Origin: Kribbella caucasensis
Lineage (GTDB): Bacteria > Actinomycetota > Actinomycetes > Propionibacteriales > Kribbellaceae
Assembly (NCBI RefSeq): GCF_004361855.1
Contig: NZ_SNWQ01000026.1
Span: forward strand, 39,918-103,917
Direction of reading: 5' to 3'
Length of the DNA: 64,000 nucleotides
The position numbers and the translations under genes were made by a program. The notes beneath the pieces are model-generated. The model did not search any database. It saw only the letters and a list, made by a program, of their open reading frames with translations, and was not told where the DNA came from. Of the stretch, positions 26,113-34,769 are shown piece after piece. Numbering within the stretch: the stretch's first letter is position 1; the number at the start of each line of letters is the position of its first letter.

Positions 26113-26826
26113 ATGACCACGGGGACCAAGACCGTGATCGGGCACTCGGCGTCCGACAAGGCCGTCTTGTTCGGCGGGCTGCCGCTGGCCGGGGCGGTAC
26201 TCGGGTTCTTCCTGCCCCGGATCGCCGACTGGGCGAGCGGCCTGCGCTGGGTGCCGTTTCAGGGACCGCTCGAGCTGATCGCCGGCTGGGACGCGTGGCG
26301 GGTGGTCGTGATCACCACGGTCGTCGGCCTGGTCGCGGGTGTGCTGCTCGGGGCCGTCGCGCTGGACGACACGCTCAAGGTGACGGTGACCGACGGCGAC
26401 GTCGAGTTCCTGAAGAACGAGAAGACCAGGCGGGTACCGCGGGACCAGGTGTCCGTGGTCTTCCTCGACGGCAAGGACATCGTGCTGCAGGACCGGACCT
26501 CGCGGGAGCTGGCCCGGGAGCGGCACGATCAACTGAAGTCGCAGGTCAAGGAGATCCCGGCGGCATTCCGTGCGCACGGGTATCCGTGGTCCGACGGCGG
26601 CGACCCGTACGGCGACCGCTTCCGCCGGTGGGTGGAGGACGATCCCGACCTGCCGGGCGCGGTCAACGCCGTACTGCGGGCGCGGTCGAAGGCGTTCGCA
26701 GCCGGCGGCGAAGGCAAAGCGGATCTACGCGAACTGCGCGAAGAGATCTCGAAGCTCGGCTACGTCGTCCGAGACCAGGACAAGAATCAGTACTGGCGCG
26801 CGATCCAGCGCCCTGCTGGGTTGTGA
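26113..26826 (+). CDS. YqeB-like membrane protein
   Basis: A 237-residue protein with two or three N-terminal membrane segments (AVLFGGLPLAGAVLGFFLPR and VVVITTVVGLVAGVLLGAVA), then a cytosolic part VTDGDVEFLKNEKTRRVPRD, VFLDGKDIVLQDRTSRELAR and a C-terminal KADLRELREEISKLGYVVRD. These match the YqeB-type proteins of actinobacteria and bacilli, role unknown. The ATG at 26113 has GGAGCGGG upstream; the frame is open back to 25846 but without conserved features. Confidence 0.8.
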   Translation: MTTGTKTVIGHSASDKAVLFGGLPLAGAVLGFFLPRIADWASGLRWVPFQGPLELIAGWDAWRVVVITTVVGLVAGVLLGAVALDDTLKVTVTDGDVEFLKNEKTRRVPRDQVSVVFLDGKDIVLQDRTSRELARERHDQLKSQVKEIPAAFRAHGYPWSDGGDPYGDRFRRWVEDDPDLPGAVNAVLRARSKAFAAGGEGKADLRELREEISKLGYVVRDQDKNQYWRAIQRPAGL

Positions 26827-26880
26827 GGGGACATGCCGTCAGACTGGCAATGGTGACGCGTCACCTATAGGATTCATGAC

Positions 26881-27318
26881 ATGACATCTAGCGACTATGC
26901 CCCGAGCCCGACCGACTGGGTTCGCACTCAGGTAGAGAAGGTCGAGGCGGCCGGGACCACGGAAGTGGTCGACATCATGGGCATGCGGGTCGTGCTGCTG
27001 ACCATGCGCGGCAACAAGTCGGGCAAGCTCCGCAAGGTCCCGTTGATGCGGGTCGAGCACAACGGCGTGTACGCCGCGGTCGCGTCGCTCGGCGGCGCGC
27101 CCAAGAACCCGGTCTGGTACTACAACCTGAAGGCCGACCCCAAGCTCACCCTGCAAGACGGTGAGACCACCAAGGAGTACGTGGCCCGCGAGATCGAGGG
27201 CGCGGAGTACGACGAGTGGTGGGAGCGGTCGGTCGCGGCCTACCCGCCGTACGCCGAGTACCAGACCAAGACGACCCGCAAGATCCCGCAGTTCGTTCTG
27301 GAGCCGGTCGGCGAGTAG
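26881..27318 (+). CDS. F420-dependent Ddn-family nitroreductase/quinone reductase
   Basis: A 145-residue single-domain split-barrel protein. GNKSGKLRKVPLMRVEHNGV, ASLGGAPKNPVWYYNLKADP and WWERSVAAYPPYAEYQTKT are the deazaflavin-dependent nitroreductase signature. Family members use reduced F420 to reduce quinones, protecting against oxidative stress, and can reduce nitroaromatics. The ATG at 26881 is the only sensible start. It stands alone. Confidence 0.92.
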   Translation: MTSSDYAPSPTDWVRTQVEKVEAAGTTEVVDIMGMRVVLLTMRGNKSGKLRKVPLMRVEHNGVYAAVASLGGAPKNPVWYYNLKADPKLTLQDGETTKEYVAREIEGAEYDEWWERSVAAYPPYAEYQTKTTRKIPQFVLEPVGE

Positions 27319-27329
27319 TACGTGGGCCT

Positions 27330-27716
27330 TCAGGCTTCCAGCAGGTCCAAGAGGGCGACGGCGTAGGCCTGTTCGGCGTCCTCCGCGGTGTAGCTGCCTT
27401 GGGCGGTCTCGACGGTGTAGCCGATCGGGGCCGACTCGAGGCGGCGGAACTGGGAACCCAGGAGCGCGCGGAGCTGGTCCTCGCGGGGAAGCCAGATGAC
27501 CTCGCGTTGTTCGATGCTGTCCAGCGCCCATTCGGTGGTGCCGTTGAAACCGATCACCTTGCCGCCCGGATAGTCGTGCACCTCGACGGTCATGTCGCTG
27601 ACCACGAACACGTCGTCGTCCATCCCGCGGTCCGGTACCACGAACCGATCGCCGGCGCCGGGCACCCACAGGGCGCCGGCCTTACGTAGCCGCTTCGCCT
27701 GCTCAACCGTGATCAC
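27330..27716 (-). CDS. Small conserved actinobacterial protein, unknown function
   Basis: A 128-residue soluble protein. TVEQAKRLRKAGALWVPGAG, DRFVVPDRGMDDDVFVVSDM and GFNGTTEWALDSIEQREVIW belong to a family common in actinobacteria that has sometimes been labelled a pilus assembly protein, a label nothing here supports. It is convergent with the Ddn gene, 11 bases apart. No membrane segment or catalytic motif is seen. Confidence 0.75.
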   Translation of the reverse strand: MITVEQAKRLRKAGALWVPGAGDRFVVPDRGMDDDVFVVSDMTVEVHDYPGGKVIGFNGTTEWALDSIEQREVIWLPREDQLRALLGSQFRRLESAPIGYTVETAQGSYTAEDAEQAYAVALLDLLEA

Positions 27717-27869
27717 CCTTCCATCCTGCCCGCCCCGGCAAGCCCTTTCACGTTGCCGCGAGTCGGTCCCGGAACGCGAGACGGCCGGCGGGTCCGCAGG
27801 GGGCCCCTCAGCCCTGGCGAAACCGGCCGGCCGCCGCCGGTGGTGGCACTTCCTCCTTCCGCTCGGGGG

Positions 27870-28244
27870 TTAGCGGACGAGGGCCTTCCGGAGCTCGTCG
27901 GCACGGAGGGCGACCCGGTCCCGGGTGCCCGCGGTGAACCGGTGCAACGGCAGGTCGACGATCGCGACCGCCTGCGCCGGACGGATCCCGAGCAGCTCGC
28001 CCAGCCGGCGTACCGCGGTGTCCCGGTCCGGTGCGGACGCGATCGTCTCCAGCACCTCCGCACGACGGTCGAAGGCGCTCAGCACGGCGTCGTAGATCTC
28101 CAGCTGCGTGAACGCCGAACGGTCTGGTTCCGGCTGCACAGTTCGATCGTCCTCCTTAACGGCTCCGCGCACCACCTGCCGCCACAGGGCGGGCACGACG
28201 AGGCGCTTGCGGGGCCGGAGGGGGTACGCATAGGTCATCGTCAT
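27870..28244 (-). CDS. Stand-alone GyrA coiled-coil/tower-like domain
   Basis: A 124-residue protein. After a basic N-terminus, residues 45-124 resemble the long coiled coil and globular tip of DNA gyrase subunit A: QLEIYDAVLSAFDRRAEVLE, DTAVRRLGELLGIRPAQAVA and IVDLPLHRFTAGTRDRV, compare the gyrase pattern ALDxIDxVIxxIR and LSxIQAxAILDMxLxRLT. No catalytic breakage-reunion domain is present. Function is unknown; it might mimic or interfere with gyrase, or be a domain reused for dimerisation. The ATG at 28244 follows GAGGAG by six bases. It ends 17 bases upstream-to-downstream from the VanY-like gene on the same strand, so they may be co-transcribed. Confidence 0.65.
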   Translation of the reverse strand: MTMTYAYPLRPRKRLVVPALWRQVVRGAVKEDDRTVQPEPDRSAFTQLEIYDAVLSAFDRRAEVLETIASAPDRDTAVRRLGELLGIRPAQAVAIVDLPLHRFTAGTRDRVALRADELRKALVR

Positions 28245-28261
28245 CGGAGTCTCCTCAGCTG

Positions 28262-28954
28262 TCAGTTCTTGGGGAGTGAGTACGGTTCGCGGGCCGGGCA
28301 TTTGCTGCCCGGCGTGGTGAGCGCCTCGAAGTGCCAGGGCTCGTTGTCGTAGCGGCGGCAGAGGCCGTAACGCCAGCCGTTCGCGTTCAGCCAGCGCTGC
28401 CCGGCCTGCGGGCCGATGTCGACCGCCTTGCCCTTGACGTGCGCGGAGTACTCCGGCGGCAGCACCCAGCGGGTGGCGGCCTTGTACGAGCCGTACCGCT
28501 CGATCGCTTCGTCGAGGAGTTGTTGCTGTTTGGCGGCACTGCGGCGGCCGGACGTGATGGTGATGACGACCCCGTCCCGCTTCGCCGCCGCCATCGCCTT
28601 CAGCAACCGGGTCCGTAGCGTCCGGGTCAGCCCGTCCACCGAGGATTCGTCGTACGACGGGGTGGTGGGCGACGTCTTCTTCGGTTTCGGCGTGGCCATC
28701 GATGGGGTGCGCAGCCGCTTCGGCGGCGTGGTCGGGGTCGCCCGCGGGCTCGGCCTCGCGGTCAGCGTGGCCACCGGCGTCGTACCGCTGACTCCGGATG
28801 CGCCGACCACCGGCTTCTCGTCGGCGGACGTGATGCCGACGAACTCGGCCAGCTCCGCGTGCCAGACCAGGACGGACGCCAGCACCGCAAGACCGGTCAC
28901 GGACAGCAACCGGGTTCGCATCGACAGGGTGCGGCGCGGCGAGTCGTTGGTCAT
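28262..28954 (-). CDS. VanY-like D-alanyl-D-alanine carboxypeptidase (M15)
   Basis: A 230-residue membrane-anchored peptidase. One N-terminal membrane segment (LLSVTGLAVLASVLVWHAEL) is followed by a Thr/Pro-rich linker to about residue 100. The C-terminal M15 domain has ITSGRRSAAKQQQLLDEAIE and the zinc ligands SAHVKGKAVDIG (His, Asp) and EPWHFE (catalytic Glu, His). It would trim the terminal D-Ala of peptidoglycan stem peptides on the outer face of the membrane. A glycopeptide-resistance role is not implied without vanH/A/X, which are absent. Confidence 0.88.
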   Translation of the reverse strand: MTNDSPRRTLSMRTRLLSVTGLAVLASVLVWHAELAEFVGITSADEKPVVGASGVSGTTPVATLTARPSPRATPTTPPKRLRTPSMATPKPKKTSPTTPSYDESSVDGLTRTLRTRLLKAMAAAKRDGVVITITSGRRSAAKQQQLLDEAIERYGSYKAATRWVLPPEYSAHVKGKAVDIGPQAGQRWLNANGWRYGLCRRYDNEPWHFEALTTPGSKCPAREPYSLPKN

Positions 28955-29121
28955 GGGCTCTACCCTCCCCCGTCGGCAGTGCTCTTCGCATCCGTCCCAG
29001 GGACCGTTGTCGGTCGGACCCAGGTATGGGGTCGGACGCCCACTCTCCTCCGAAAGTTGGAGACAGTGCCCGTTCGGGCGAAGGAACCTCTTGCTGGGTC
29101 ACGCCCATTACTCTGAGCAAG

Positions 29122-30456
29122 GTGTGGAGCTTATGGCGTCGGTTGCCGACAACGCAGCAGGATCTGCTGCTGGCGGCGCTGATCGGCGTTGCCTGGTTCC
29201 TTGCGCTGAACGTGATCAGCAACAGCAACCTGCGCCCGGCGAACCCGAGCGTGTCCGCGATCACCGGGGTGTTCCTGATCATCACCGTCGCCTTCGGACG
29301 CCGGCTCCCCCGGACGACGCTCGTCCTGGTCTCGGTCGTCTACCCGTTCATGTACGCCGCGGCCGGGACCGGGCTGGCCGAACAGATGGGGCTGCGGATC
29401 TTCGGCCAGCCCCGGATCAGTGACGCGGCCCTGCAGTCCGAGATCCACCTGGTCCCGCTGCTGGTGGTCGGGTACCTCGCGGCGGCCGCTGGAGTCCGGC
29501 GATTCACCTGTCTGTTCTGGACGATGGGCAGCCTGGCCGGCCTGATGATCGGATTGCCGGCCGCGGTGGCGATCGTGCTCAGCCAGACCAGCGGGATCAC
29601 CAGCCTCCGGTACCGGTCGCTGCCGCGGGACCTGGCCAGCCTGTACTCGTACGTGGACGTGTCGCTGTTCGTGTTCGCCGAGGCGCTGACCTGCGGCATG
29701 GTGCTGCTCGGCGCGAACGCCCTCCGCCGCCGCAAGAGCCTGCTGGTCCTCGAAGCGCGCAACACCGAACTGGTCCGGCTCCGCGCGGTCGAGGCCGAAC
29801 GGGCCGCGGCCGCGGAACGGACCAGGATCGCGCGGGACCTGCACGACGTGGTCTCGCACCACATGAGCGCCGTGGTGATCCGGGCCCAGGCCGCCGACCG
29901 GGTGGCCGATCAGAACCCGGCGGCGCTGCGCGAGGCGGTCCGCTGGATCATTGCCAGTGGCAAGGAGGCGCTGACCGCGATGCGGGAGACGGTACGGGTG
30001 CTGAACACCGCGTCGCCCGGGGCCGGCGCCGAGACCGCGCCGGTACCCGACCTGGCCGATGTGGCCCGGATGGGTGACCGGTTGAAGGCGGTCGGCGTGG
30101 ACGTCACGATGAACCTGCCGACCCGGAGACGGGAGCTCACCTCCGCCACCGACCTGACCGCGGTACGGATCATCCAGGAGGCGCTGACCAACGTGATGGT
30201 GCATGCGAAAGCGACCGCCGCCCAGGTGAGCTGGCAGAGCGGGCCGCAGGGCGAACTGCTGACGATCGACGACAACGGTGCGGGCGGACCGCCGCCGGTG
30301 AACGTGCTGGAGACCGCCAAGCGGAGCGAGACCGGTCGCGGTAACGGGCTGACCGGGATGCGAGAACGAGCCATGGCCTGTGGCGGCACCCTCGCCGTCG
30401 CGGCCGGACCCCTGGGTGGATGGAGAGTGCAGGCATGGTTGCCGCCGCAGAAGTAG
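29122..30456 (+). CDS. Two-component sensor histidine kinase (NarL/HisKA_3 type)
   Basis: A 444-residue sensor. About six membrane segments fill residues 10-200 (LLLAALIGVAWFLALNVISN, LVPLLVVGYLAAAAGV). The dimerisation and phosphoacceptor box is ERTRIARDLHDVVSHHMSAV with His241; the ATPase end is GNGLTGMRERAMACGGTLAV. I start at the GTG 29122; the frame is open back to 29026 and the upstream ribosome-binding site is weak, so the start is uncertain. The stop lies inside the downstream regulator gene, indicating coupled expression. Signal unknown. Confidence 0.9.
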   Translation: MWSLWRRLPTTQQDLLLAALIGVAWFLALNVISNSNLRPANPSVSAITGVFLIITVAFGRRLPRTTLVLVSVVYPFMYAAAGTGLAEQMGLRIFGQPRISDAALQSEIHLVPLLVVGYLAAAAGVRRFTCLFWTMGSLAGLMIGLPAAVAIVLSQTSGITSLRYRSLPRDLASLYSYVDVSLFVFAEALTCGMVLLGANALRRRKSLLVLEARNTELVRLRAVEAERAAAAERTRIARDLHDVVSHHMSAVVIRAQAADRVADQNPAALREAVRWIIASGKEALTAMRETVRVLNTASPGAGAETAPVPDLADVARMGDRLKAVGVDVTMNLPTRRRELTSATDLTAVRIIQEALTNVMVHAKATAAQVSWQSGPQGELLTIDDNGAGGPPPVNVLETAKRSETGRGNGLTGMRERAMACGGTLAVAAGPLGGWRVQAWLPPQK

Positions 30457-31202
30457 CCGACCCGATCCGGGTCTTGGTCGCCGACGACCAGGGCGTGATC
30501 CGGATGGGTCTGGCGATGATCCTGGACCACGAGCCGGACCTGACCACGGTCGCGCAGGCCGGAGACGGTGAGGAGGCGCTCCGGCTGATCGAGCAGTACG
30601 ACCCGGACGTCGTGCTGATGGACATCCGGATGCCGGTGATGGACGGCCTGGTCGCGACCGAGCGGATCACCAGGGCGAACCAGGAATCCGGGCGCGACCG
30701 GCCCGCGGTACTGGTGTTGACGACCTTTGACGACGAGGCGTACGTGTTGAGCGCCGTACGGGCTGGGGCGTCGGGGTTTCTGTTGAAGGACACGGATCCG
30801 GATCTGCTCGTGTCGGCCGTACGGGCCGTGCATCGTGGGGACTCGCTGGTGGATCCGGCGTCGACGCGGGTGTTGCTCGAGCGGTGTGTGGAGTTGGAGC
30901 GTCAACTGGGCAGCAGCGCCGACGGACAGCCCGCGCCTGCTCCGGCGATGACCGCTGGGCGATGGGCGGGGTTGCTGGCTCAGTTGAGCGAGCGGGAGCG
31001 GGACGTGCTGGTGTGGATGGCGCGCGGTCTGTCGAACCGGGATCTTGCGGCGAAGCTGTTCGTCAGCGAGACGACGGTCAAGACGCACGTGAGCAGCGTG
31101 CTCTCCAAGCTCGGTCTGTCCAGCCGTGTGCAGGCTGTTGTCGTCGCTTACGAGGCCGGCGTGGTCCGTCCCGGCGAGGCCGATGTGCGCTGGGACGCCT
31201 AG
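30435..31202 (+). CDS. LuxR/NarL-family response regulator
   Basis: A 255-residue regulator. The receiver domain has the acidic pair in VLVADDQG and the phosphoacceptor Asp63 in LMDIRMP; the C-terminal LuxR helix-turn-helix is LSERERDVLVWMARGLSNRD and LFVSETTVKTHVSSVLSKLG. The two domains are joined by a longer than usual linker (about residues 140-185). The ATG at 30435, after GGAGAG, overlaps the kinase gene by 22 bases. It should be phosphorylated by the upstream kinase. Confidence 0.92.
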   Translation: MVAAAEVADPIRVLVADDQGVIRMGLAMILDHEPDLTTVAQAGDGEEALRLIEQYDPDVVLMDIRMPVMDGLVATERITRANQESGRDRPAVLVLTTFDDEAYVLSAVRAGASGFLLKDTDPDLLVSAVRAVHRGDSLVDPASTRVLLERCVELERQLGSSADGQPAPAPAMTAGRWAGLLAQLSERERDVLVWMARGLSNRDLAAKLFVSETTVKTHVSSVLSKLGLSSRVQAVVVAYEAGVVRPGEADVRWDA

Positions 31203-31237
31203 TACCGGGACCGCACGGGGTGCTGGCTGGCCGCTGC

Positions 31238-32545
31238 TCAGCGCAGGCGGATGGTGACGAGGGTGGTCTCGATGCCGCTGTCGTTCAGGTTGCCGGCGGC
31301 ATCGAAGGCACCGGGGCCGTCGGTCATGCCGAAGTCGTTGTCGTTGATGACGACCAGCGTTCGCGGGTTGACGAGGGCGACACCTTCGATCTTCTTCGGC
31401 GCGCCGGGGATGGTGTTGAGGTCGATGAAGAGCTTCTTGGCCAAGACCGGAACGCCGGCGGCGGCCGGGTCCGGCAGGGCCTCGAGCGACGGGGTGGTCG
31501 CCTGGGAGTCCCACTGAGTGCCGAGGATGTTGTTGCTGCGGTTGAGGACGACGCGGTGCAGGCGGGCGGCGTTGTCGGTGCGCTCCTGGACCAGTAGGGT
31601 TTCCGGGCCGACGGCAACGAGTGAGGAGATCTTCAGTTCGGGAGTGTCGGTCTCGCCGGGGTCGACCACGCCGACCGGGTCGAAGCGGTAGGCGTACTCC
31701 GCGGTGACCTTGCCCTGGCGCGGCGAGAAGCGGAGCAGCCGGGTGTTGAGCGACGCATCACCGATCGCCTTCGTGGGGTTGAGCAGCGGACTCTGCAGCG
31801 CCAGCACCAGATCGCCACCGGGCAGCTGCGCCAAGCCCTCGAACCCGCGATTCCCCTTGCGGGTAAGGAAAATCGACGGCAACCCCTCGATCACCGGGTA
31901 GTCGGCGCCGGTCAGCGACAACCCCTTCGGCACGTAGCGGGCAAGCACCTTGCCACGCGCGGAGACGTGCACCAGGGACGGGCTGTACTCGTCGACCAGC
32001 CAGAACGTGCCGTCGTGCGCACGGACGATGCCCTCCGTGTCCAGTCCGTTCGCATTGAGGCCCAGCCGGGTGGAAGCGTCGTACGTGTAGGGGAGCTCGT
32101 CGCGGCTTTCCTGGTTCGACAGTCCGGTCACCGGCGCGCCGCTTCTCGTGGTGATCGGGATGGCCGTGAGGACCTGGAGCCGGCCGCCGATCACCTTCAC
32201 CTTGACGATGGCCGGGTCGAAGCCGGGGACCGGGAAGGTCCGCCGGTTGACGCCGTCGATCTTGATCTGGCCGTTCGGGCCGCGGTCGGTCACGGTCCAG
32301 AACTCACCCGGTCGCCCGGTGGGGAAGATGTCGCTGCCGATACCGCCCAGGTCGACGCCGCGATCGTTCGTGACGGTGCCGGGCAGCAGTGCGTTGGAGA
32401 ACGCGCCGAGCGGGATGTCAGGGAGCGTCGCCGTACCGATGAGCCGGGCCTCCGGAGTCGTGGCCTGCGCGGCGCCGGCCAGCAGCGCCGCGGCCGCCAG
32501 CACCGAGGTACCGGCAAGAGTCAGTCGGCCAAATACACGAGACAT
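31238..32545 (-). CDS. Secreted phytase-like/esterase-like beta-propeller protein
   Basis: A 435-residue exported protein. The signal peptide is residues 1-29 (LAGTSVLAAAALLAGAAQAT). The body matches the phytase-like domain: GSDIFPTGRPGEFWTVTDRG, GLDTEGIVRAHDGTFWLVDE, NRGFEGLAQLPGGDLVLALQ and KIEGVALVNPRTLVVINDND, spaced acidic residues probably binding calcium. It may hydrolyse phosphoesters outside the cell, but activity is not proven for many members. ATG 32545 has GGAGGGG eight bases upstream. Confidence 0.85.
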   Translation of the reverse strand: MSRVFGRLTLAGTSVLAAAALLAGAAQATTPEARLIGTATLPDIPLGAFSNALLPGTVTNDRGVDLGGIGSDIFPTGRPGEFWTVTDRGPNGQIKIDGVNRRTFPVPGFDPAIVKVKVIGGRLQVLTAIPITTRSGAPVTGLSNQESRDELPYTYDASTRLGLNANGLDTEGIVRAHDGTFWLVDEYSPSLVHVSARGKVLARYVPKGLSLTGADYPVIEGLPSIFLTRKGNRGFEGLAQLPGGDLVLALQSPLLNPTKAIGDASLNTRLLRFSPRQGKVTAEYAYRFDPVGVVDPGETDTPELKISSLVAVGPETLLVQERTDNAARLHRVVLNRSNNILGTQWDSQATTPSLEALPDPAAAGVPVLAKKLFIDLNTIPGAPKKIEGVALVNPRTLVVINDNDFGMTDGPGAFDAAGNLNDSGIETTLVTIRLR

Positions 32546-32654
32546 GAACGTGCTCCCCTCCACCAGACGTCATCGCGACGTTCCTCGGGAGGGGTGAACG
32601 CCGACTGTCGCCGGGATGAACGTCAGCACAAGCAGTCGCGTACGCCGGGAGCAC

Positions 32655-32765
32655 CTAGAAGAAGGCGTACAACGCAACTGCCGCGATGGTCAGCAGAACT
32701 ACAACCGTCACTACCTGTGCCCGGACCGACGCCCTCGGGCGCCGGGGCAAGAAATCACCCGTCAT
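32655..32765 (-). CDS. Very small single-pass membrane protein
   Basis: Thirty-six residues: a short basic start (LPRRPRASVRAQ) and one hydrophobic segment VVTVVVLLTIAAVALYAFF. An open frame continues upstream to 32837. The pattern of short basic head plus membrane anchor is common in actinobacteria, but the ribosome-binding site is weak, so this is tentative. Confidence 0.35.
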   Translation of the reverse strand: MTGDFLPRRPRASVRAQVVTVVVLLTIAAVALYAFF

Positions 32766-32868
32766 GCCATCAAGCCTGCTGGCTGCGGCCGCGCCGGACA
32801 TCGGCCCACAGGACGGTCTCCCTGCGACGTCAGTCACCCCCTGGGGGGTCTGGCGTCATACCAAAGGA

Positions 32869-33117
32869 CTAGTTGCCCGCGGCCCCTGATCGGAGACGGG
32901 CGATCACGATCACCAGGTCCACCACCCCGACCGCGGCCAGCACCACCGGTATGACGACCACCGCCACGGGCGCGTCCAGGCCGAACAGCAGAAACGCCAG
33001 CAAGACGAAGCCCAGTATGCCGATCGCGGCCAGCGCCAGCCGTAACCGCAACGCACTCCGCGCCGGCGCGGCACCGGTTGCGTCGGAAAACCTGTCCTCG
33101 TCGGGCATCCCACTCAC
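32869..33117 (-). CDS. Small two-pass membrane protein
   Basis: An 82-residue protein: a polar start (MPDEDRFSDATGAAPARSAL), then two hydrophobic segments (LALAAIGILGFVLLAFLLFG and AVVVIPVVLAAVGVVDLVIV). The layout is like short actinobacterial membrane proteins of unknown role. GTG 33117 or the ATG three codons later could start it. Confidence 0.55.
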   Translation of the reverse strand: MSGMPDEDRFSDATGAAPARSALRLRLALAAIGILGFVLLAFLLFGLDAPVAVVVIPVVLAAVGVVDLVIVIARLRSGAAGN

Positions 33118-33142
33118 CGCCTTGGATCCAGGTTCTCACCAA

Positions 33143-33496
33143 TCAGCGCTCGTGGGTGGCGAGGTACTCAGCCGCGACCTTCTTCGGGACGCACATCTGC
33201 CAGGCGTCGAGGACCAGTTCACGGAGTTCGGTGGTGTCGATGGCGTCGAGGTGGACCTGGATCCACCGGAAGCGCTCGTCGGACGGGATCGGCCGGAAGA
33301 ACTTGTCCGGCTCGGCGGCGATCGCGGCGTCGCGTTCCTCCTTGGGAAAGCCGACGCCCATCGAGAGCTCGTCGGGCGCGACCGCCAGGTAGACGATCTG
33401 GCCGACCCGGAACTTGATCCGGTCCCGGACCAGCACCTCGTAGCTCCGCGGCAACCCCTCGGTCGCCGCCCGGATATCCGCCAAGTCGACCATCAT
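33143..33496 (-). CDS. MmcQ/YjbR-family protein
   Basis: A 117-residue single-domain protein with the MmcQ/YjbR layout: an N-terminal helix (DIRAATEGLPRSYEVL), FRVGQIVYLAVAPDELSMGV, the motif RFRWIQVHLDAID and the ending LRELVLDAWQMCVPKKVAAE. The fold is thought to bind DNA, and the function is unknown. It is divergent from the hydrolase operon that follows. Confidence 0.85.
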   Translation of the reverse strand: MMVDLADIRAATEGLPRSYEVLVRDRIKFRVGQIVYLAVAPDELSMGVGFPKEERDAAIAAEPDKFFRPIPSDERFRWIQVHLDAIDTTELRELVLDAWQMCVPKKVAAEYLATHER

Positions 33497-33655
33497 CTAC
33501 CTCCTGCCCCCGACGTTACCGGCGAAACCTGACAGTGCGTGTCAGCCTTCGCATTTCGCCATGATCACGTGACGTCAGCACTGCGGTACTCCCGGTGGAT
33601 GTGGCGTTGGCCTCAGGGTTCTTGGTCGGCAAGGTCCAGGCCGTACCTTGGTCGG

Positions 33656-34693
33656 ATGTCCAAGAAGGTGGTCAGCGCGGTCGAAGGCGCCGAGGTGGTG
33701 TTCCGCCTCGGTGATCCCGAGCATGGGCTGACCGGTGTGCGGTTGTGGGAGGAACTTGGTCTGGCGGCCGAGTTGCTCGAGTTCAAGCCGGTCGACTTCG
33801 GCTGGGAGCTGCGGTTGCCGCGGCCGTCGGTGCACCGGATGGAGTACATGTTCGACATCGCCGGGACCGGGCTGCGCACGGATCCGACCAACCCGCGCGT
33901 GGTCGGCGGTGCGTTCGGGGAGCACTCCTGGTTGCCGCTGCCCGGGTACGTCGAACCCGCGTGGATCCAGGTCGATCCGATCGCGTCCACGCTGGCCCCG
34001 CTCACCGTGGACCCGACGCCGGTCGGCCCGGTCGACGTACAGGTGTGGGCGCCGGACGGGATCGCGCCTGGGTTCGAGTTGCCGTTGCTGCTGGCGCATG
34101 ACGGGCCGGAGTTCGCGTCGTACGCCGGCCTCACGCACTACGTCGGCGCGATGGTCAACGAGGGACGGCTGCCACCCCTGCGGCTTGCGTTGATCCGGCC
34201 GGGTTCGCGGAATCTCTGGTACGCCGCCAACCCGCAGTACGGGATCGCATTGACGGAACACGTGCTGCCTGCGATCGGGGCGCAGTACAAGAGCAAGTTG
34301 CCGGTACTGATGGGCGCGAGCCTCGGTGCGCTGGCGGCCCTGTACGCCGAGTGGAACCACCCAGGGACGTTCGCCGGGTTGTTCCTGCAGTCGGGATCGT
34401 TCTTCACCCCGGAAACCGATCCGCAGGAGTCGGGGTTCGAGTTCTATGCCGAGGTCACCGGTTTCGTGAACCAAGTGCTGACGGCAACGGCCGCGCCGAG
34501 CACCCCGCCGGTCGGGCTGACCGCGGGAACGCCTGAGGAGAACGTCCACAACAACCGGGTGATGGCCGCCCACCTGACCTCCCTCGGCCTGGACGTGGCG
34601 TTCGACGAGACCCCGGACATGCACAACTTCACCGCCTGGCGCGACGTCCTCGACCCGTGCCTCACCGACCTGCTGAACCGCGTCTGGTCCTAG
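33656..34693 (+). CDS. Esterase D/Fes-like alpha/beta hydrolase
   Basis: A 345-residue protein. The N-terminal 110 residues look like the carbohydrate-module-like domain seen in enterochelin-esterase-type enzymes (VVFRLGDPEHGLTGVRLWEE). The hydrolase part has LPLLLAHDGPEFASYAGLTH, the nucleophile in GASLGALAALYAEW and a likely catalytic histidine in DMHNFTAWRDVL. No signal peptide. I start at the ATG 33656 where the domain begins. It leads a tight cluster with another alpha/beta hydrolase and an ATP-grasp enzyme, all in one direction. Confidence 0.82.
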   Translation: MSKKVVSAVEGAEVVFRLGDPEHGLTGVRLWEELGLAAELLEFKPVDFGWELRLPRPSVHRMEYMFDIAGTGLRTDPTNPRVVGGAFGEHSWLPLPGYVEPAWIQVDPIASTLAPLTVDPTPVGPVDVQVWAPDGIAPGFELPLLLAHDGPEFASYAGLTHYVGAMVNEGRLPPLRLALIRPGSRNLWYAANPQYGIALTEHVLPAIGAQYKSKLPVLMGASLGALAALYAEWNHPGTFAGLFLQSGSFFTPETDPQESGFEFYAEVTGFVNQVLTATAAPSTPPVGLTAGTPEENVHNNRVMAAHLTSLGLDVAFDETPDMHNFTAWRDVLDPCLTDLLNRVWS

Positions 34694-34769
34694 GGACTCG
34701 CGGAAACACGCAGGCAACCACCTGACATGCAAGGGTGTGCGGCAGGACACTAATGCCGGGGGTGACCGC

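Noticed and set aside
28262..31202. Glycopeptide-resistance cluster (VanY-like gene next to a sensor/regulator pair)
   Set aside because: No vanH, vanA/B-type ligase or vanX gene is present, and the regulator is NarL-type, not the OmpR-type of van operons.
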